64,000 bases of DNA, from NCBI RefSeq assembly GCF_002563965.1, contig NZ_PDJF01000001.1, positions 744,001-808,000 on the forward strand, given 5' to 3'. Position numbers and translations under genes: made by a program. Under the pieces are notes generated by a model that saw only the letters and a list, made by a program, of their open reading frames with translations, was not told where the DNA came from and ran no database searches. This DNA is from Corynebacterium renale. Its GTDB lineage: Bacteria; Actinomycetota; Actinomycetes; Mycobacteriales; Mycobacteriaceae. Shown here piece by piece: positions 24,421 to 32,048 of the stretch (position 1 is its first letter; every line of letters starts with the position of its first letter).

Positions 24421-26088
24421 TTACATCGCATTCTTAGCCAGCGGAATCATGTGCAAAATCGCGGCAATCAGGCCCAAGGCACCGAAGAGGCCGGCGAACA
24501 CACTCAGCATCTGCACAGAAGGCTTGCTGGAGGTGTAATCGATGAGGTCCTCACCAATCTTGCCCAACGTCTTGCCACCGGTCAGCTTGTCCAGCGACTT
24601 ATCAATGATGTCCTGCGCGACCTTATCCAACGTGTTGCCACCCATGGACTTCAAAATCATGCCGGCCACCACGTCATCGACCGGGCGGTTGCCCAAGGCT
24701 TCGCGCATGATGTTCAAAATGATGTCGTTGAGCTTGTCGTCGCCCAAGAACTGGTCGACGGTCTCCGCCAACACCTTATCCAGGGTCTTGCCGCCCATGG
24801 ACTTGATGATGGTGTTGGAAATGGCGTCGTCGATACCCTGCTCGCCCAGAGCCTCGCGGATGGCGCCCTGGATGATGTCGTTGAGCTTCTGCTCCCCGAT
24901 CAGGCCCTTCATGAACTGGTCGATCGTTTCGTTGATAACCACGTCCAGGGTCTTGCCGCCCATGGACTTCACGACCGTGTTCGCCAAGACTTCGTCGAGA
25001 GGCCGGTTGCCCAGGGCCTCCTTCGTGACACCCACGAGAACATCCTTGAGCTTATCCTCGCCCATCGTGCCCTTCAGGAACTGATCCACGGTCTCATTGA
25101 GCACCTGGTCCAGGGTCTTGCCGCCCATCGACTTGATGACGGTATCCGCAATCGCCTGATCAGCAGTCTTGCCGCCCAGAGCCTCCTTCAACGCATTCAT
25201 GATGATCGCGTTCAAGTCATTCTCACCGATCGCACCCGCGATGAACTTATCCACCGCGTCGCTGATGATCTTATCCAGGCCCAGACGCTTCAGCGGCGTG
25301 TTCTCATCCTTGACGTTCTGCAGGTGAGCCTCGCACGCCTGGCCCAGGCGGCGCAGGTCCTCGTTGTTGTAGTGGGTGCGGGCGTTCGCCACAGCGGTAA
25401 CGACAGGACCCCAATGGTCCTGGGCCCAGCCGCGCATGCGTGCGGAATCGTTGTAGATTGCGATTTCGCGAATGTTGAAGAACGTCTTGTTCGCCTGCTC
25501 GATTGGGCGGTACTGCTTCTCCACATCGTAGGTCTGGCCTTCGTCAGCCTTACGAAGATTAGCCGCTGGAACCAGATCTGCAGGCTTAATGTTGTTCGTC
25601 GGGAAGGTGATGTTCGTCGGCTGGAACCAGAGGACGCTCTTGAGGGCCGACAGGTCGTCGGCAAGCTCAGGGAGCATGACGATCAATTCGATGGAACCGT
25701 AACGGTACTTCTGCGGGCTGTTCCAGAGCTTATTCTCCAGATCCTTGTAGTTGGAGATCTTGCGCTTCATCCCATCGAGGTCACGGATGCTGGCCTTGTT
25801 TGCGCGGACATCAGCGTCAGCCTTGGCAAACGCGTCGGCGAGCTCGGGGTGCTTCGCGCGGATCTCCTTCACGGCGTCAAGGTACGCCTGCACGATTGCC
25901 TTATCGATCTCCTGGAACGCCGCCTTATCCTCAGGCGCGAACTCGAAGGTGCAACGATTAACATTTTCAGCACCCTGCGTAGCCAACTGGGGTTCAGCAG
26001 ACGCCTGCGGAACAGAGACGGTGGTCGCAGCGACGGCCGCGGCCACGAAAGAAGACGTCAGGGCAATACGGAAGCGAGAAGCTTTCAT
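24421..26088 (-). CDS. Secreted repeat protein with C-terminal membrane anchor (555 aa)
   Basis: Signal peptide (AxA cleavage near residue 31), an N-terminal helical domain to about residue 235, then about five repeats of ~55 residues. Two are exactly 55 long and the others 49-51. Each has the pattern SMGGKTLDxVxxETxDQF, a G-E/D-xKLxDII segment and EALGxRxxDxxxAxT. A C-terminal membrane segment (MLSVFAGLFGALGLIAAIL) anchors it. ATG 26088 gives the signal peptide; AGAAAG lies upstream. The family is not recognised. The amphipathic helical repeats suggest an alpha-solenoid or oligomerising surface protein. Confidence 0.75.
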   Translation of the reverse strand: MKASRFRIALTSSFVAAAVAATTVSVPQASAEPQLATQGAENVNRCTFEFAPEDKAAFQEIDKAIVQAYLDAVKEIRAKHPELADAFAKADADVRANKASIRDLDGMKRKISNYKDLENKLWNSPQKYRYGSIELIVMLPELADDLSALKSVLWFQPTNITFPTNNIKPADLVPAANLRKADEGQTYDVEKQYRPIEQANKTFFNIREIAIYNDSARMRGWAQDHWGPVVTAVANARTHYNNEDLRRLGQACEAHLQNVKDENTPLKRLGLDKIISDAVDKFIAGAIGENDLNAIIMNALKEALGGKTADQAIADTVIKSMGGKTLDQVLNETVDQFLKGTMGEDKLKDVLVGVTKEALGNRPLDEVLANTVVKSMGGKTLDVVINETIDQFMKGLIGEQKLNDIIQGAIREALGEQGIDDAISNTIIKSMGGKTLDKVLAETVDQFLGDDKLNDIILNIMREALGNRPVDDVVAGMILKSMGGNTLDKVAQDIIDKSLDKLTGGKTLGKIGEDLIDYTSSKPSVQMLSVFAGLFGALGLIAAILHMIPLAKNAM

Positions 26089-26197
26089 GAAAAACGCTTT
26101 CTGATAGCGGGGAGAGGGCTCACACGCGTTTGCTGTGAAAACCATCGGACACAATTCAAAATATCGTAAAGAGCCCTTACTTTGTTAACAGACGCGC

Positions 26198-27481
26198 CTA
26201 GACAGTGTGCCAGTCCAAATCAACATGCTCCGGGGTCAGATCGCTTATCGACGACACCCCCATCAACATGAGCGCCCGGTGCATCTCATTGCGGAAAATC
26301 TCCAACACGTGCTCCACGCCCTCCGCGCCGGCAGCCATCAGGCCGTACAGGTATGCGCGGCCGATGAGGACGGCGTCGGCACCCAAAGCAACCGCCGCGA
26401 GAACGTCCGCGCCACTCATGATGCCCGTATCCAGCAGGATGATCGCATCCTCCCCCAGACGCTCACGAGTCTCCGGCAGCGTGTACAACGGGACCGGCGC
26501 GCGGTCCAACTGGCGGCCACCATGGTTCGAGAGCACCACGCCATCCACGCCCTGCTCCATGCAGCGCACCGCATCATCGGCGGTCTGAATACCCTTCACC
26601 AGCAAAGTTCCCGGCCAATTGCGGCGCAGCCACTTCAGGTCATCGAAGTTCAAGGTGGCGTCGAAAAGCTTTCCAATCTGGTCAAATGTGGAAAGCCCGT
26701 GGCCCAGATTCGCGAAGCCCAACGGCTCAGTGGTGAGGAAATTAACCCACCACTCCGGGCGAATCGCGGCGTCGGCGAACGTCTTCCACGTAAGTTGCGG
26801 CGGGAACGTCAGGCCATTGCGCGTATCGCGGTGGCGGGCGCCCGTAATCGGGCAGTCGACCGTGACCATCAGCGTATCCATACCGGCCTCGTGGGCGCGA
26901 CGCATCAGGTTTTCGCTCATGCCGTGGCCCTCATCCTGCGTCAGGTACAGCTGGAACCAGTTGGCGGCGTTGTTGTTGGCGTTGTTGGTGGCTGCGGCGT
27001 TGGTGGCTGCGGCGAGGTCTTCGATCGTGGTGGTGCCCATCGTCGACAGCGTAAACGGGATGCCCGCTTTCGCGGCTGCGCGGGCGCCACCGATCTCCCC
27101 TTCCGCATGCATCATCCGGGTAAAACCCGTGGGTGCGATAGCCAGAGGCATACTCATGTCCGTATTGCCGACGCGAGTCTCCAGGCTAATATCCGCCACG
27201 TTGCGTAAGACGCCCGGGCGGAACGCCAGCTGATCGAACGCTTCACGAGAACGCGCAAGCGATAGCTCACGCTCCGCCGCGCCATCCACGTACTCAAACG
27301 GGCCCTTCGGCGTACGCTTTCTGGCGATTGCGCGGACGTCCCACACGTCCGCGGCCTTCTTCAGGCGGTTCGCGCGGCGATCCGTGGTTGGCAAATCAAG
27401 CTTCAGGTAATCCTTCAAGACCTTCGGGTTAGGGAACTGGCGTTTCACAGGGGCAAGGCGATTCAGCTTTGGCGTTTTCAT
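26198..27481 (-). CDS. lldD: FMN-dependent L-lactate dehydrogenase (quinone)
   Basis: A 427-residue FMN-dependent alpha-hydroxy-acid dehydrogenase. The active-site SNHGGRQLD, substrate-binding RHRDTRNG, FMN-binding PLAIAPTGFTRMMH and DTGIMSG stretches are all present. It oxidises L-lactate to pyruvate with electrons to the quinone pool. An Ala/Asn/Thr low-complexity insertion (AAATNAAATNNANNNAAN) just before NWFQLYL replaces what is normally a short loop; it is encoded by tandem GTTG/GCGGCG repeats on the plus strand. The racemase genes nearby fit a lactate-use region. Confidence 0.88.
   Translation of the reverse strand: MKTPKLNRLAPVKRQFPNPKVLKDYLKLDLPTTDRRANRLKKAADVWDVRAIARKRTPKGPFEYVDGAAERELSLARSREAFDQLAFRPGVLRNVADISLETRVGNTDMSMPLAIAPTGFTRMMHAEGEIGGARAAAKAGIPFTLSTMGTTTIEDLAAATNAAATNNANNNAANWFQLYLTQDEGHGMSENLMRRAHEAGMDTLMVTVDCPITGARHRDTRNGLTFPPQLTWKTFADAAIRPEWWVNFLTTEPLGFANLGHGLSTFDQIGKLFDATLNFDDLKWLRRNWPGTLLVKGIQTADDAVRCMEQGVDGVVLSNHGGRQLDRAPVPLYTLPETRERLGEDAIILLDTGIMSGADVLAAVALGADAVLIGRAYLYGLMAAGAEGVEHVLEIFRNEMHRALMLMGVSSISDLTPEHVDLDWHTV
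26961..27014. repeat. Short tandem repeat within lldD
   Basis: GTTGGTGGCTGCGGC occurs twice in tandem next to GTTGTTGGC-type runs. All units are multiples of three, so expansion or contraction keeps the reading frame. Confidence 0.7.
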
Positions 27482-27544
27482 GGGGTTTACGGTACTCCGG
27501 GGGCGTTGCGTGGGGTTGGGGGTGCGCGTTTGCGCGGGGAAGGT

Positions 27545-27674
27545 GTGAATAATTATCGGCTGGGATTAACTTGCCTGGTGGCGGGTGCTCTGGGGAAGGG
27601 ATGCGACCTGGGATATTAAGTCTGGCTGGTAAGGACAGCGTCGCGGGCGGGTACAGCGGCGCTTGGCGCCCGGC
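27545..27674 (+). repeat. MITE-like repeat, copy 1 (130 bp)
   Basis: Begins GTGAATAATTATCGGCTGGG and ends GCGCTTGGCGCCCGGC. It is nearly identical to copy 2 157 bp further on, and its first ~95 bases match copy 3 at 33610-33709. This and copy 2 fill most of the 530-base gap between lldD and the endonuclease gene. Confidence 0.85.
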
Positions 27675-27701
27675 TTGGGGGCTTCTGGCGGAGGGCAGGG
27701 G

Positions 27702-27831
27702 GTGAATAATTATCGGCTGGGGTTAACTTGCCTGGTCGGTGGTGTGTGGCGGAGATTGCGTGACCTGGGATATTAAGTCTGGCTGGTAAGGACAGCTTCG
27801 CGGCCGGGTACAGCGGCGCTTGGCGCCCGGC
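27702..27831 (+). repeat. MITE-like repeat, copy 2 (130 bp)
   Basis: Same length and orientation as copy 1. Its right half (GACCTGGGATATTAAG onward) is an imperfect complement of its left half, so the unit can fold into a long hairpin. Confidence 0.85.
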
Positions 27832-27922
27832 ACACAGCACCTGGCAAGCGCCCGACGCTGCCCTAGCGCTAGACGATCAAAGTCGGCCGCTGGTTCCAGG
27901 AAGTTGCCCAACAGTCGCATAG

Positions 27923-27959
27923 CTGTGGATAGGTACGCAGTGCGTACCACTATCCACAG
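27923..27959. promoter_or_regulatory. 37-bp hairpin/palindrome upstream of the endonuclease-like gene
   Basis: CTGTGGATA-GGTACGCA, a single G, then TGCGTACC-AC-TATCCACAG: 17 complementary pairs interrupted by a 2-base bulge. It lies about 50 bases before the next start and resembles an operator; the outer arms look like DnaA boxes. Confidence 0.6.
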
Positions 27960-28010
27960 GTTTTTAAAGTGGCAGGTGACAGCAGGCCGATTTCTGCTCA
28001 AACTGAAGGT

Positions 28011-28925
28011 ATGAGCACAGTATTTAAGACTCTTGACGGCACAGCGGATCTCATAAACACGCACACCGCCACCGCTAAGTACCTGGAAAAAATTGATATG
28101 CGCGGGTACCACAGGCTTATTTCTGGCGTTATCGTGCCACGGACGTGGATGCAAAATCGGCCACCGTGGGTTGTCGCGAAGGAGCAAGTTCATGCGATTG
28201 GAAAGGCGACCCCGCGTGCCGTCGTTAGTGGTATTAGTGCAGCGTTATGGCTTGACCTGCACGTTTTAGAAACTCCGAAGAAGGTCGAGCTTACGCTTCC
28301 GGGCGATTCGGGATTCCCACCCCGAACTTCGTGGCCACCGGAGGTGACGTACCGGGCGGGCTATCTACCGGCGGGTGAGATGCAGGTTTCCCGGGGAATT
28401 CGTACGACGACGATGCCCAGAACCATCTTCGATATAGCGCGTTACCAGGGGATGATGGCGGCGGTCGTGACACTTGATCACGCTTACCGCAACCGTTGGG
28501 TTAATAGGCGAACCCTGCTGCTATATACCGAAACGAAGAAGGGACGCAAAGGTAGCGTCGCCTTCCGCGAAACCATCGCGCTCGCTGACGGGAGTTCCGA
28601 AAGCCCTGGCGAGAGCGTGCTGCGTGTCCAATTGCGCCAGTCGAAGGACCCGGCCATCAAGACCGTTGAGCCCCAGGCGCGCATCGGTACGTATCGGGTG
28701 GACCTGCTGGTCAATGGGCACGTGGTGGTGGAATTCGACGGCAAGCACAAATACGGCGTGGACGGGCAGGACGCGGGACAGCAGATCATCGCGGAAAAGC
28801 AACGGCACAATGATCTCGAACGGCGAGGATACCGGGTGGTGCGCGTTACCTGGGACGAGCTCCTCGACGAGGCCAACGGCGTGAGCGCAGCCGTCAAACG
28901 GGTGCTCCTCGAGGTAAAACGCTAG
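28011..28925 (+). CDS. AbiEi-like/DUF559-type endonuclease-fold protein
   Basis: A 304-residue protein. The C-terminal ~110 residues have a PD-(D/E)xK-like core: YRVDLLVNG, then VVVEFDGKHKYG, and a final RHNDLERRGYRVVRVTWDEL, as in DUF559/Vsr-like nucleases of actinobacteria. The N-terminal part resembles the AbiEi antitoxin-associated region common in this protein class. ATG 28011 has GAAGG close upstream. A 37-bp palindrome in the leader suggests autoregulation. Many actinobacterial genomes carry several such genes of unknown biological role. Confidence 0.65.
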   Translation: MSTVFKTLDGTADLINTHTATAKYLEKIDMRGYHRLISGVIVPRTWMQNRPPWVVAKEQVHAIGKATPRAVVSGISAALWLDLHVLETPKKVELTLPGDSGFPPRTSWPPEVTYRAGYLPAGEMQVSRGIRTTTMPRTIFDIARYQGMMAAVVTLDHAYRNRWVNRRTLLLYTETKKGRKGSVAFRETIALADGSSESPGESVLRVQLRQSKDPAIKTVEPQARIGTYRVDLLVNGHVVVEFDGKHKYGVDGQDAGQQIIAEKQRHNDLERRGYRVVRVTWDELLDEANGVSAAVKRVLLEVKR

Positions 28926-28934
28926 GGTGGGCGC

Positions 28935-29246
28935 ATGGCAACACTACTTGTATTTGAATTCCCTTCCACCGGACCGTTCGGCGCCGAAGCCGTGGACGCG
29001 TACCGGGAACTTGCAGAAGACATCGCCGGTGAACCGGACCTGGTCTGGAAAGTCTGGACTGAAGACCCGGCACGCGAGGTGGCCGGGGGCGTCTACTTGT
29101 TTGCGAGCGAGGGGGCGGCGGTTGGTTACGTCGAGAAGCATACGAAGCGGCTCGAGGGCTTCGGGATTAGTGGCATCCAAGCCGTGAAATACCAGGTCAA
29201 CGAGGAGCTTTCGAAGATTGATCGCGCAGTCCTCCATGTGGATTGA
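28935..29246 (+). CDS. YdhR-like putative monooxygenase (ABM fold)
   Basis: A 103-residue protein matching the YdhR family of small ferredoxin-like monooxygenases: an FEFPSTGPFG N-terminal strand, WKVWTEDP, then GGVYLFAS and a C-terminal AVKYQVNEELS. The substrate is unknown. ATG 28935 lies a few bases after TAGGGT, which overlaps the stop of the endonuclease-like gene. Its 3' end overlaps larC by 11 bases, so the two are co-transcribed. Confidence 0.75.
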   Translation: MATLLVFEFPSTGPFGAEAVDAYRELAEDIAGEPDLVWKVWTEDPAREVAGGVYLFASEGAAVGYVEKHTKRLEGFGISGIQAVKYQVNEELSKIDRAVLHVD

Positions 29247-30381
29247 TGCCACCGCCGGGGTCGCCGGCGACATGCTCCTCGGCGCGCTGCTGGACCTCGG
29301 CGCGGGCGCCAGCGCCGTGCAGAAAGCCTGGGACGCCGTCCTCCCCGGGGCGCTGAAACTGCAGGTCACACGCGTGCAGCGCGCCGGGCAGGCCAGCACA
29401 CACGCCGAGCCCGTCCTGCAAGAAGAGGATTCGCCGCACCGGCATCTCTCTGACATCTGCGCGCTGCTCGACGCCGCCGACCTCGACCCGTGGACCCGCA
29501 CCCAAGCCCGCGCGGTCTTCGAGTTGCTTGCCGACGCCGAAGCGCACGTCCACGGAACCGGGCGCGATACAGTGCACTTCCACGAGGTCGGCGCACTTGA
29601 CTCGATCGCCGACGTCGTGGGCGTATGCGAAGCGCTGCGCCTCCTCGGCGCCCCGGACGTGCACGTCAGCCCGATCGCGTTGGGTGCCGGGCGCGTGCAG
29701 GCCGCCCACGGTTCCATTCCGGTTCCCGTTCCCGCGGTCATGCGCCTCATGGACGGCTGGGCGGCCGCCTCCAACCCCGGGCCCTCGCCTGGTGAGCTGG
29801 CCACGCCGACGGGCGTCGCGCTGCTGCGCCACTTCGCGGTAGGTGCACCGTGCGAATCGCCGGTGGGCGTCATCGGTGCAGTGGGCGTGGGCGCGGGCAC
29901 ACGCGACCCGCACGGCTGGCCCAACGTGGTGCGCGCCGTACAGCTCACGGACGCCGGCGAAGACGCGTTAGTGCAGCTCGAAGCCAACGTCGACGACATG
30001 GACCCGCGCCTGTGGCCCGGCGTCCTGGGCGCACTCTTAGGCGCCGGCGCGCGCGACGCCTGGCTCACACCCATCCAGATGAAGAAGGGACGCCCCGCCC
30101 ACACGGTTCACGCACTCGTCGAGGCCGGGCACGCGGACGCGGTGCGCGACGTCTTCTTCACCCACACCACCACCTTCGGCGTGCGTGCGCATGCGGTCAC
30201 CCGCTCCGTGGCGGAACGCCACTGGGAAGAAGTGCAGGTCCGCGGGCAGACCGTGCGCATCAAAATAGCCACCTGGAATGGCCGGGAGGTGACCCGGCAA
30301 CCGGAGTACGAGGACATCCGCGCCGCCGCCAATGCCCTCGGCGTGCCGGAACGGGAGGTCGTAGACGCTATCGGGCGGTAA
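29236..30381 (+). CDS. larC: Nickel-pincer cofactor biosynthesis protein LarC (nickel insertase)
   Basis: A 381-residue protein. The N-terminus has the LarC signature DATAGVAGDM(L)LGALLDLGA, followed by the metal-binding HFHEVGALDSIADVVG, SPIALGAG and the C-terminal half with EANVDDMDPRLWP and FTHTTTFGVR. LarC inserts Ni into the pincer cofactor of lactate racemase in a CTP-dependent step. In Lactiplantibacillus the gene is split by a programmed frameshift; here the frame is continuous. ATG 29236 is chosen because it begins the conserved MWIDATAG. It converges with larB, overlapping by 14 bases. Confidence 0.92.
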   Translation: MWIDATAGVAGDMLLGALLDLGAGASAVQKAWDAVLPGALKLQVTRVQRAGQASTHAEPVLQEEDSPHRHLSDICALLDAADLDPWTRTQARAVFELLADAEAHVHGTGRDTVHFHEVGALDSIADVVGVCEALRLLGAPDVHVSPIALGAGRVQAAHGSIPVPVPAVMRLMDGWAAASNPGPSPGELATPTGVALLRHFAVGAPCESPVGVIGAVGVGAGTRDPHGWPNVVRAVQLTDAGEDALVQLEANVDDMDPRLWPGVLGALLGAGARDAWLTPIQMKKGRPAHTVHALVEAGHADAVRDVFFTHTTTFGVRAHAVTRSVAERHWEEVQVRGQTVRIKIATWNGREVTRQPEYEDIRAAANALGVPEREVVDAIGR

Positions 30382-31018
30382 TCTGCGCCGCCAGGTGCCC
30401 CGCCCCATAACCGTTATCAATATTCACGACCCCCACCCCCGGCGCACACGAATTCAGCATCGTGAGCAGCGGCGCAATACCGCCCGCACCCGCGCCATAC
30501 CCGACGGAAGTGGGCACCGCCACCACCGGGGCGCTCACCAAACCACCGACTACCGACGGCAACGCCCCATCCATACCCGCCACCACAATAAGGCAACCGG
30601 CAGCACGCAGCCGTGACTCATGTTCGAGGAGGCGGTGAATGCCGGCCACGCCGACGTCGACAAGCAAATCCGTGGAGCGACCCAAAAAACGTGCCGTATG
30701 CAGCGCCTCCCGCGCGACGGGAAGATCCGACGTGCCCGCGCACACCACCAACACCGACTCGCCCGACGGCTCCGGTGGCGTCCCCGGGTGCGCCAGCAGG
30801 CGCGCGAGCGGATCGTAGAACGCGCCGGGCAGCACCTCCTGGACCGCGGCCGCATGCTCCGGATTCGCGCGCGTGAACAGGGTGCCGGGCGGGGCGACCT
30901 GCGCGATCGCGCAAACCTGATCGGGCGTCTTCGACTCGCAGAACACCGCCTCAGCGTATCCGCGTCGACGTGTGCGATCCGTGTCCAGGCGCGCAAAATC
31001 ACCAACCGGCTCAGACAT
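30368..31018 (-). CDS. larB: Nickel-pincer cofactor biosynthesis protein LarB
   Basis: A 216-residue protein with an AIR-carboxylase (PurE-like) C-terminal fold. GTSDLPVAREA, GVAGIHRLL, VVAGMDGALPSVVGGL and the VPTSVGYGAG loop are characteristic of LarB. It carboxylates and hydrolyses nicotinate adenine dinucleotide to make the dicarboxylated pyridinium precursor of the pincer cofactor. The ATG overlaps the larE stop by eight bases, so it is coupled to larE. Confidence 0.92.
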   Translation of the reverse strand: MSEPVGDFARLDTDRTRRRGYAEAVFCESKTPDQVCAIAQVAPPGTLFTRANPEHAAAVQEVLPGAFYDPLARLLAHPGTPPEPSGESVLVVCAGTSDLPVAREALHTARFLGRSTDLLVDVGVAGIHRLLEHESRLRAAGCLIVVAGMDGALPSVVGGLVSAPVVAVPTSVGYGAGAGGIAPLLTMLNSCAPGVGVVNIDNGYGAGHLAAQITAR

Positions 31019-31859
31019 AACGCAACTTCCCTTCCTCCGCGAGCGCCTTCAACGTCATCGCGCCCGACTGTAACCCGCCCAAATCTAGCGTGGCGAACTG
31101 GAAACCCACCTTCTTCGCAGCCGCGACGATGGCGCCCCGGTGCTCCAGCGCCATCTGCAGCTCCGCGGGCGGCACCTCAATCCGGGCGATCGCCTCGTGG
31201 TGACGCACGCGACAATCCGAAAACCCCAGGTCAAACAGGGTGTCCTCGAGCTGCTCGATCTGGCGCAACTTCTCCGGGTTGACCGGCAGGCCATGCGGAA
31301 CCCGCGACGCCAAACACGGCGCCGCCGGCTTGTCCGCCACATCCAACCCGAAGTACGCCGCCACCGCGCGCACATCCTGCTTCGTCAGGCCCGCCTCCGC
31401 GAGCGGGCGCAGCACCTGATGCTCCGTGGCGGCACGCGCGCCGGGACGGTCCGGGCGAGCGGCGTCGTCGGCATTCTCCCCGTACGCGACGGCGTCGAGA
31501 TTGTGCTCCTGGATGACCGTCGCATCGATCACGTCGAACATCTCCGACTTGCAGAAATAACACCGATCCGTCCCGTTTGCCTGATAATCCTCGTTCTGTC
31601 CCTCCCGCGTTTCGACCTCCACGAGCTCCACCCCAATCTGCCGGGCCGTCGCATGTGCGCGCCTGCGCTCCCGCCGCGCCAACGACGGCGACACCGCCAT
31701 AATCGCCACCACATTCCCCGCCCCAAGAACGTGCACCGCAATCGCCGTGAGCGTCGCCGAATCCACGCCCCCAGAAAACGCCACGCCCAGGCGCCCACGC
31801 GGGAGGTGTTCAGCGACGCGGCCAATCAGAGACTCAGGTGTTTCGGGCTTTTCAGGCAT
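31011..31859 (-). CDS. larE: ATP-dependent sulfur transferase LarE
   Basis: A 282-residue PP-loop protein (SGGVDS at residues 29-34). The conserved Cys182 (PCLASRVPHG) corresponds to the sacrificial cysteine of Lactiplantibacillus LarE, so this looks like the single-turnover type. A Cys pair at 100/103 (CYFC) is the segment shared with related PP-loop enzymes. It transfers sulfur to the LarB product. ATG 31859 lies seven bases after TAGGGT, so translation is probably leaderless. larE-larB form an operon. Confidence 0.92.
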   Translation of the reverse strand: MPEKPETPESLIGRVAEHLPRGRLGVAFSGGVDSATLTAIAVHVLGAGNVVAIMAVSPSLARRERRRAHATARQIGVELVEVETREGQNEDYQANGTDRCYFCKSEMFDVIDATVIQEHNLDAVAYGENADDAARPDRPGARAATEHQVLRPLAEAGLTKQDVRAVAAYFGLDVADKPAAPCLASRVPHGLPVNPEKLRQIEQLEDTLFDLGFSDCRVRHHEAIARIEVPPAELQMALEHRGAIVAAAKKVGFQFATLDLGGLQSGAMTLKALAEEGKLRYV

Positions 31860-31941
31860 GGCTACTACCCTAACCCGTTGTTTCGCGGGCCGGAAGAGGC
31901 TTCTCGACGGCCACGCCACGCGCTGGCGGGCCCCAGTTCTA

Positions 31942-32021
31942 CAAAGTGTCGGGTGAAACGCCTACAAAATGTCGGTTGAAGCAGTCTCAAAGTGTCGGAT
32001 AGAATCGTGTCAAAATATCGG
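31942..32021 (+). promoter_or_regulatory. Four 23-bp-spaced iterons with embedded promoter
   Basis: CAAAGTGTCGG (31942), CAAAATGTCGG (31965), CAAAGTGTCGG (31988) and CAAAATATCGG (32011) share CAAARTRTCGG at an exact 23-bp period. TTGAAG (31976-31981), an 18-bp spacer and TAGAAT (32000-32005) form a promoter inside the array. The exact spacing suggests cooperative binding of a regulator, probably controlling the ATPase gene that starts 28 bases downstream. Confidence 0.75.
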
Positions 32022-32048
32022 ATAGGTGCTTTTACTAGGGGAAACGCA

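Noticed and set aside
24451-26169. A 572-codon plus-strand frame opposite the 555-residue secreted protein gene
   Set aside because: Antisense to a gene with a clear signal peptide and repeats; the open frame follows from codon bias.
31992-32048. Upstream GTG start for the DUF4143 ATPase
   Set aside because: It lies within the third iteron and has no ribosome-binding site; GTG 32049 has AGGGGA at proper spacing.
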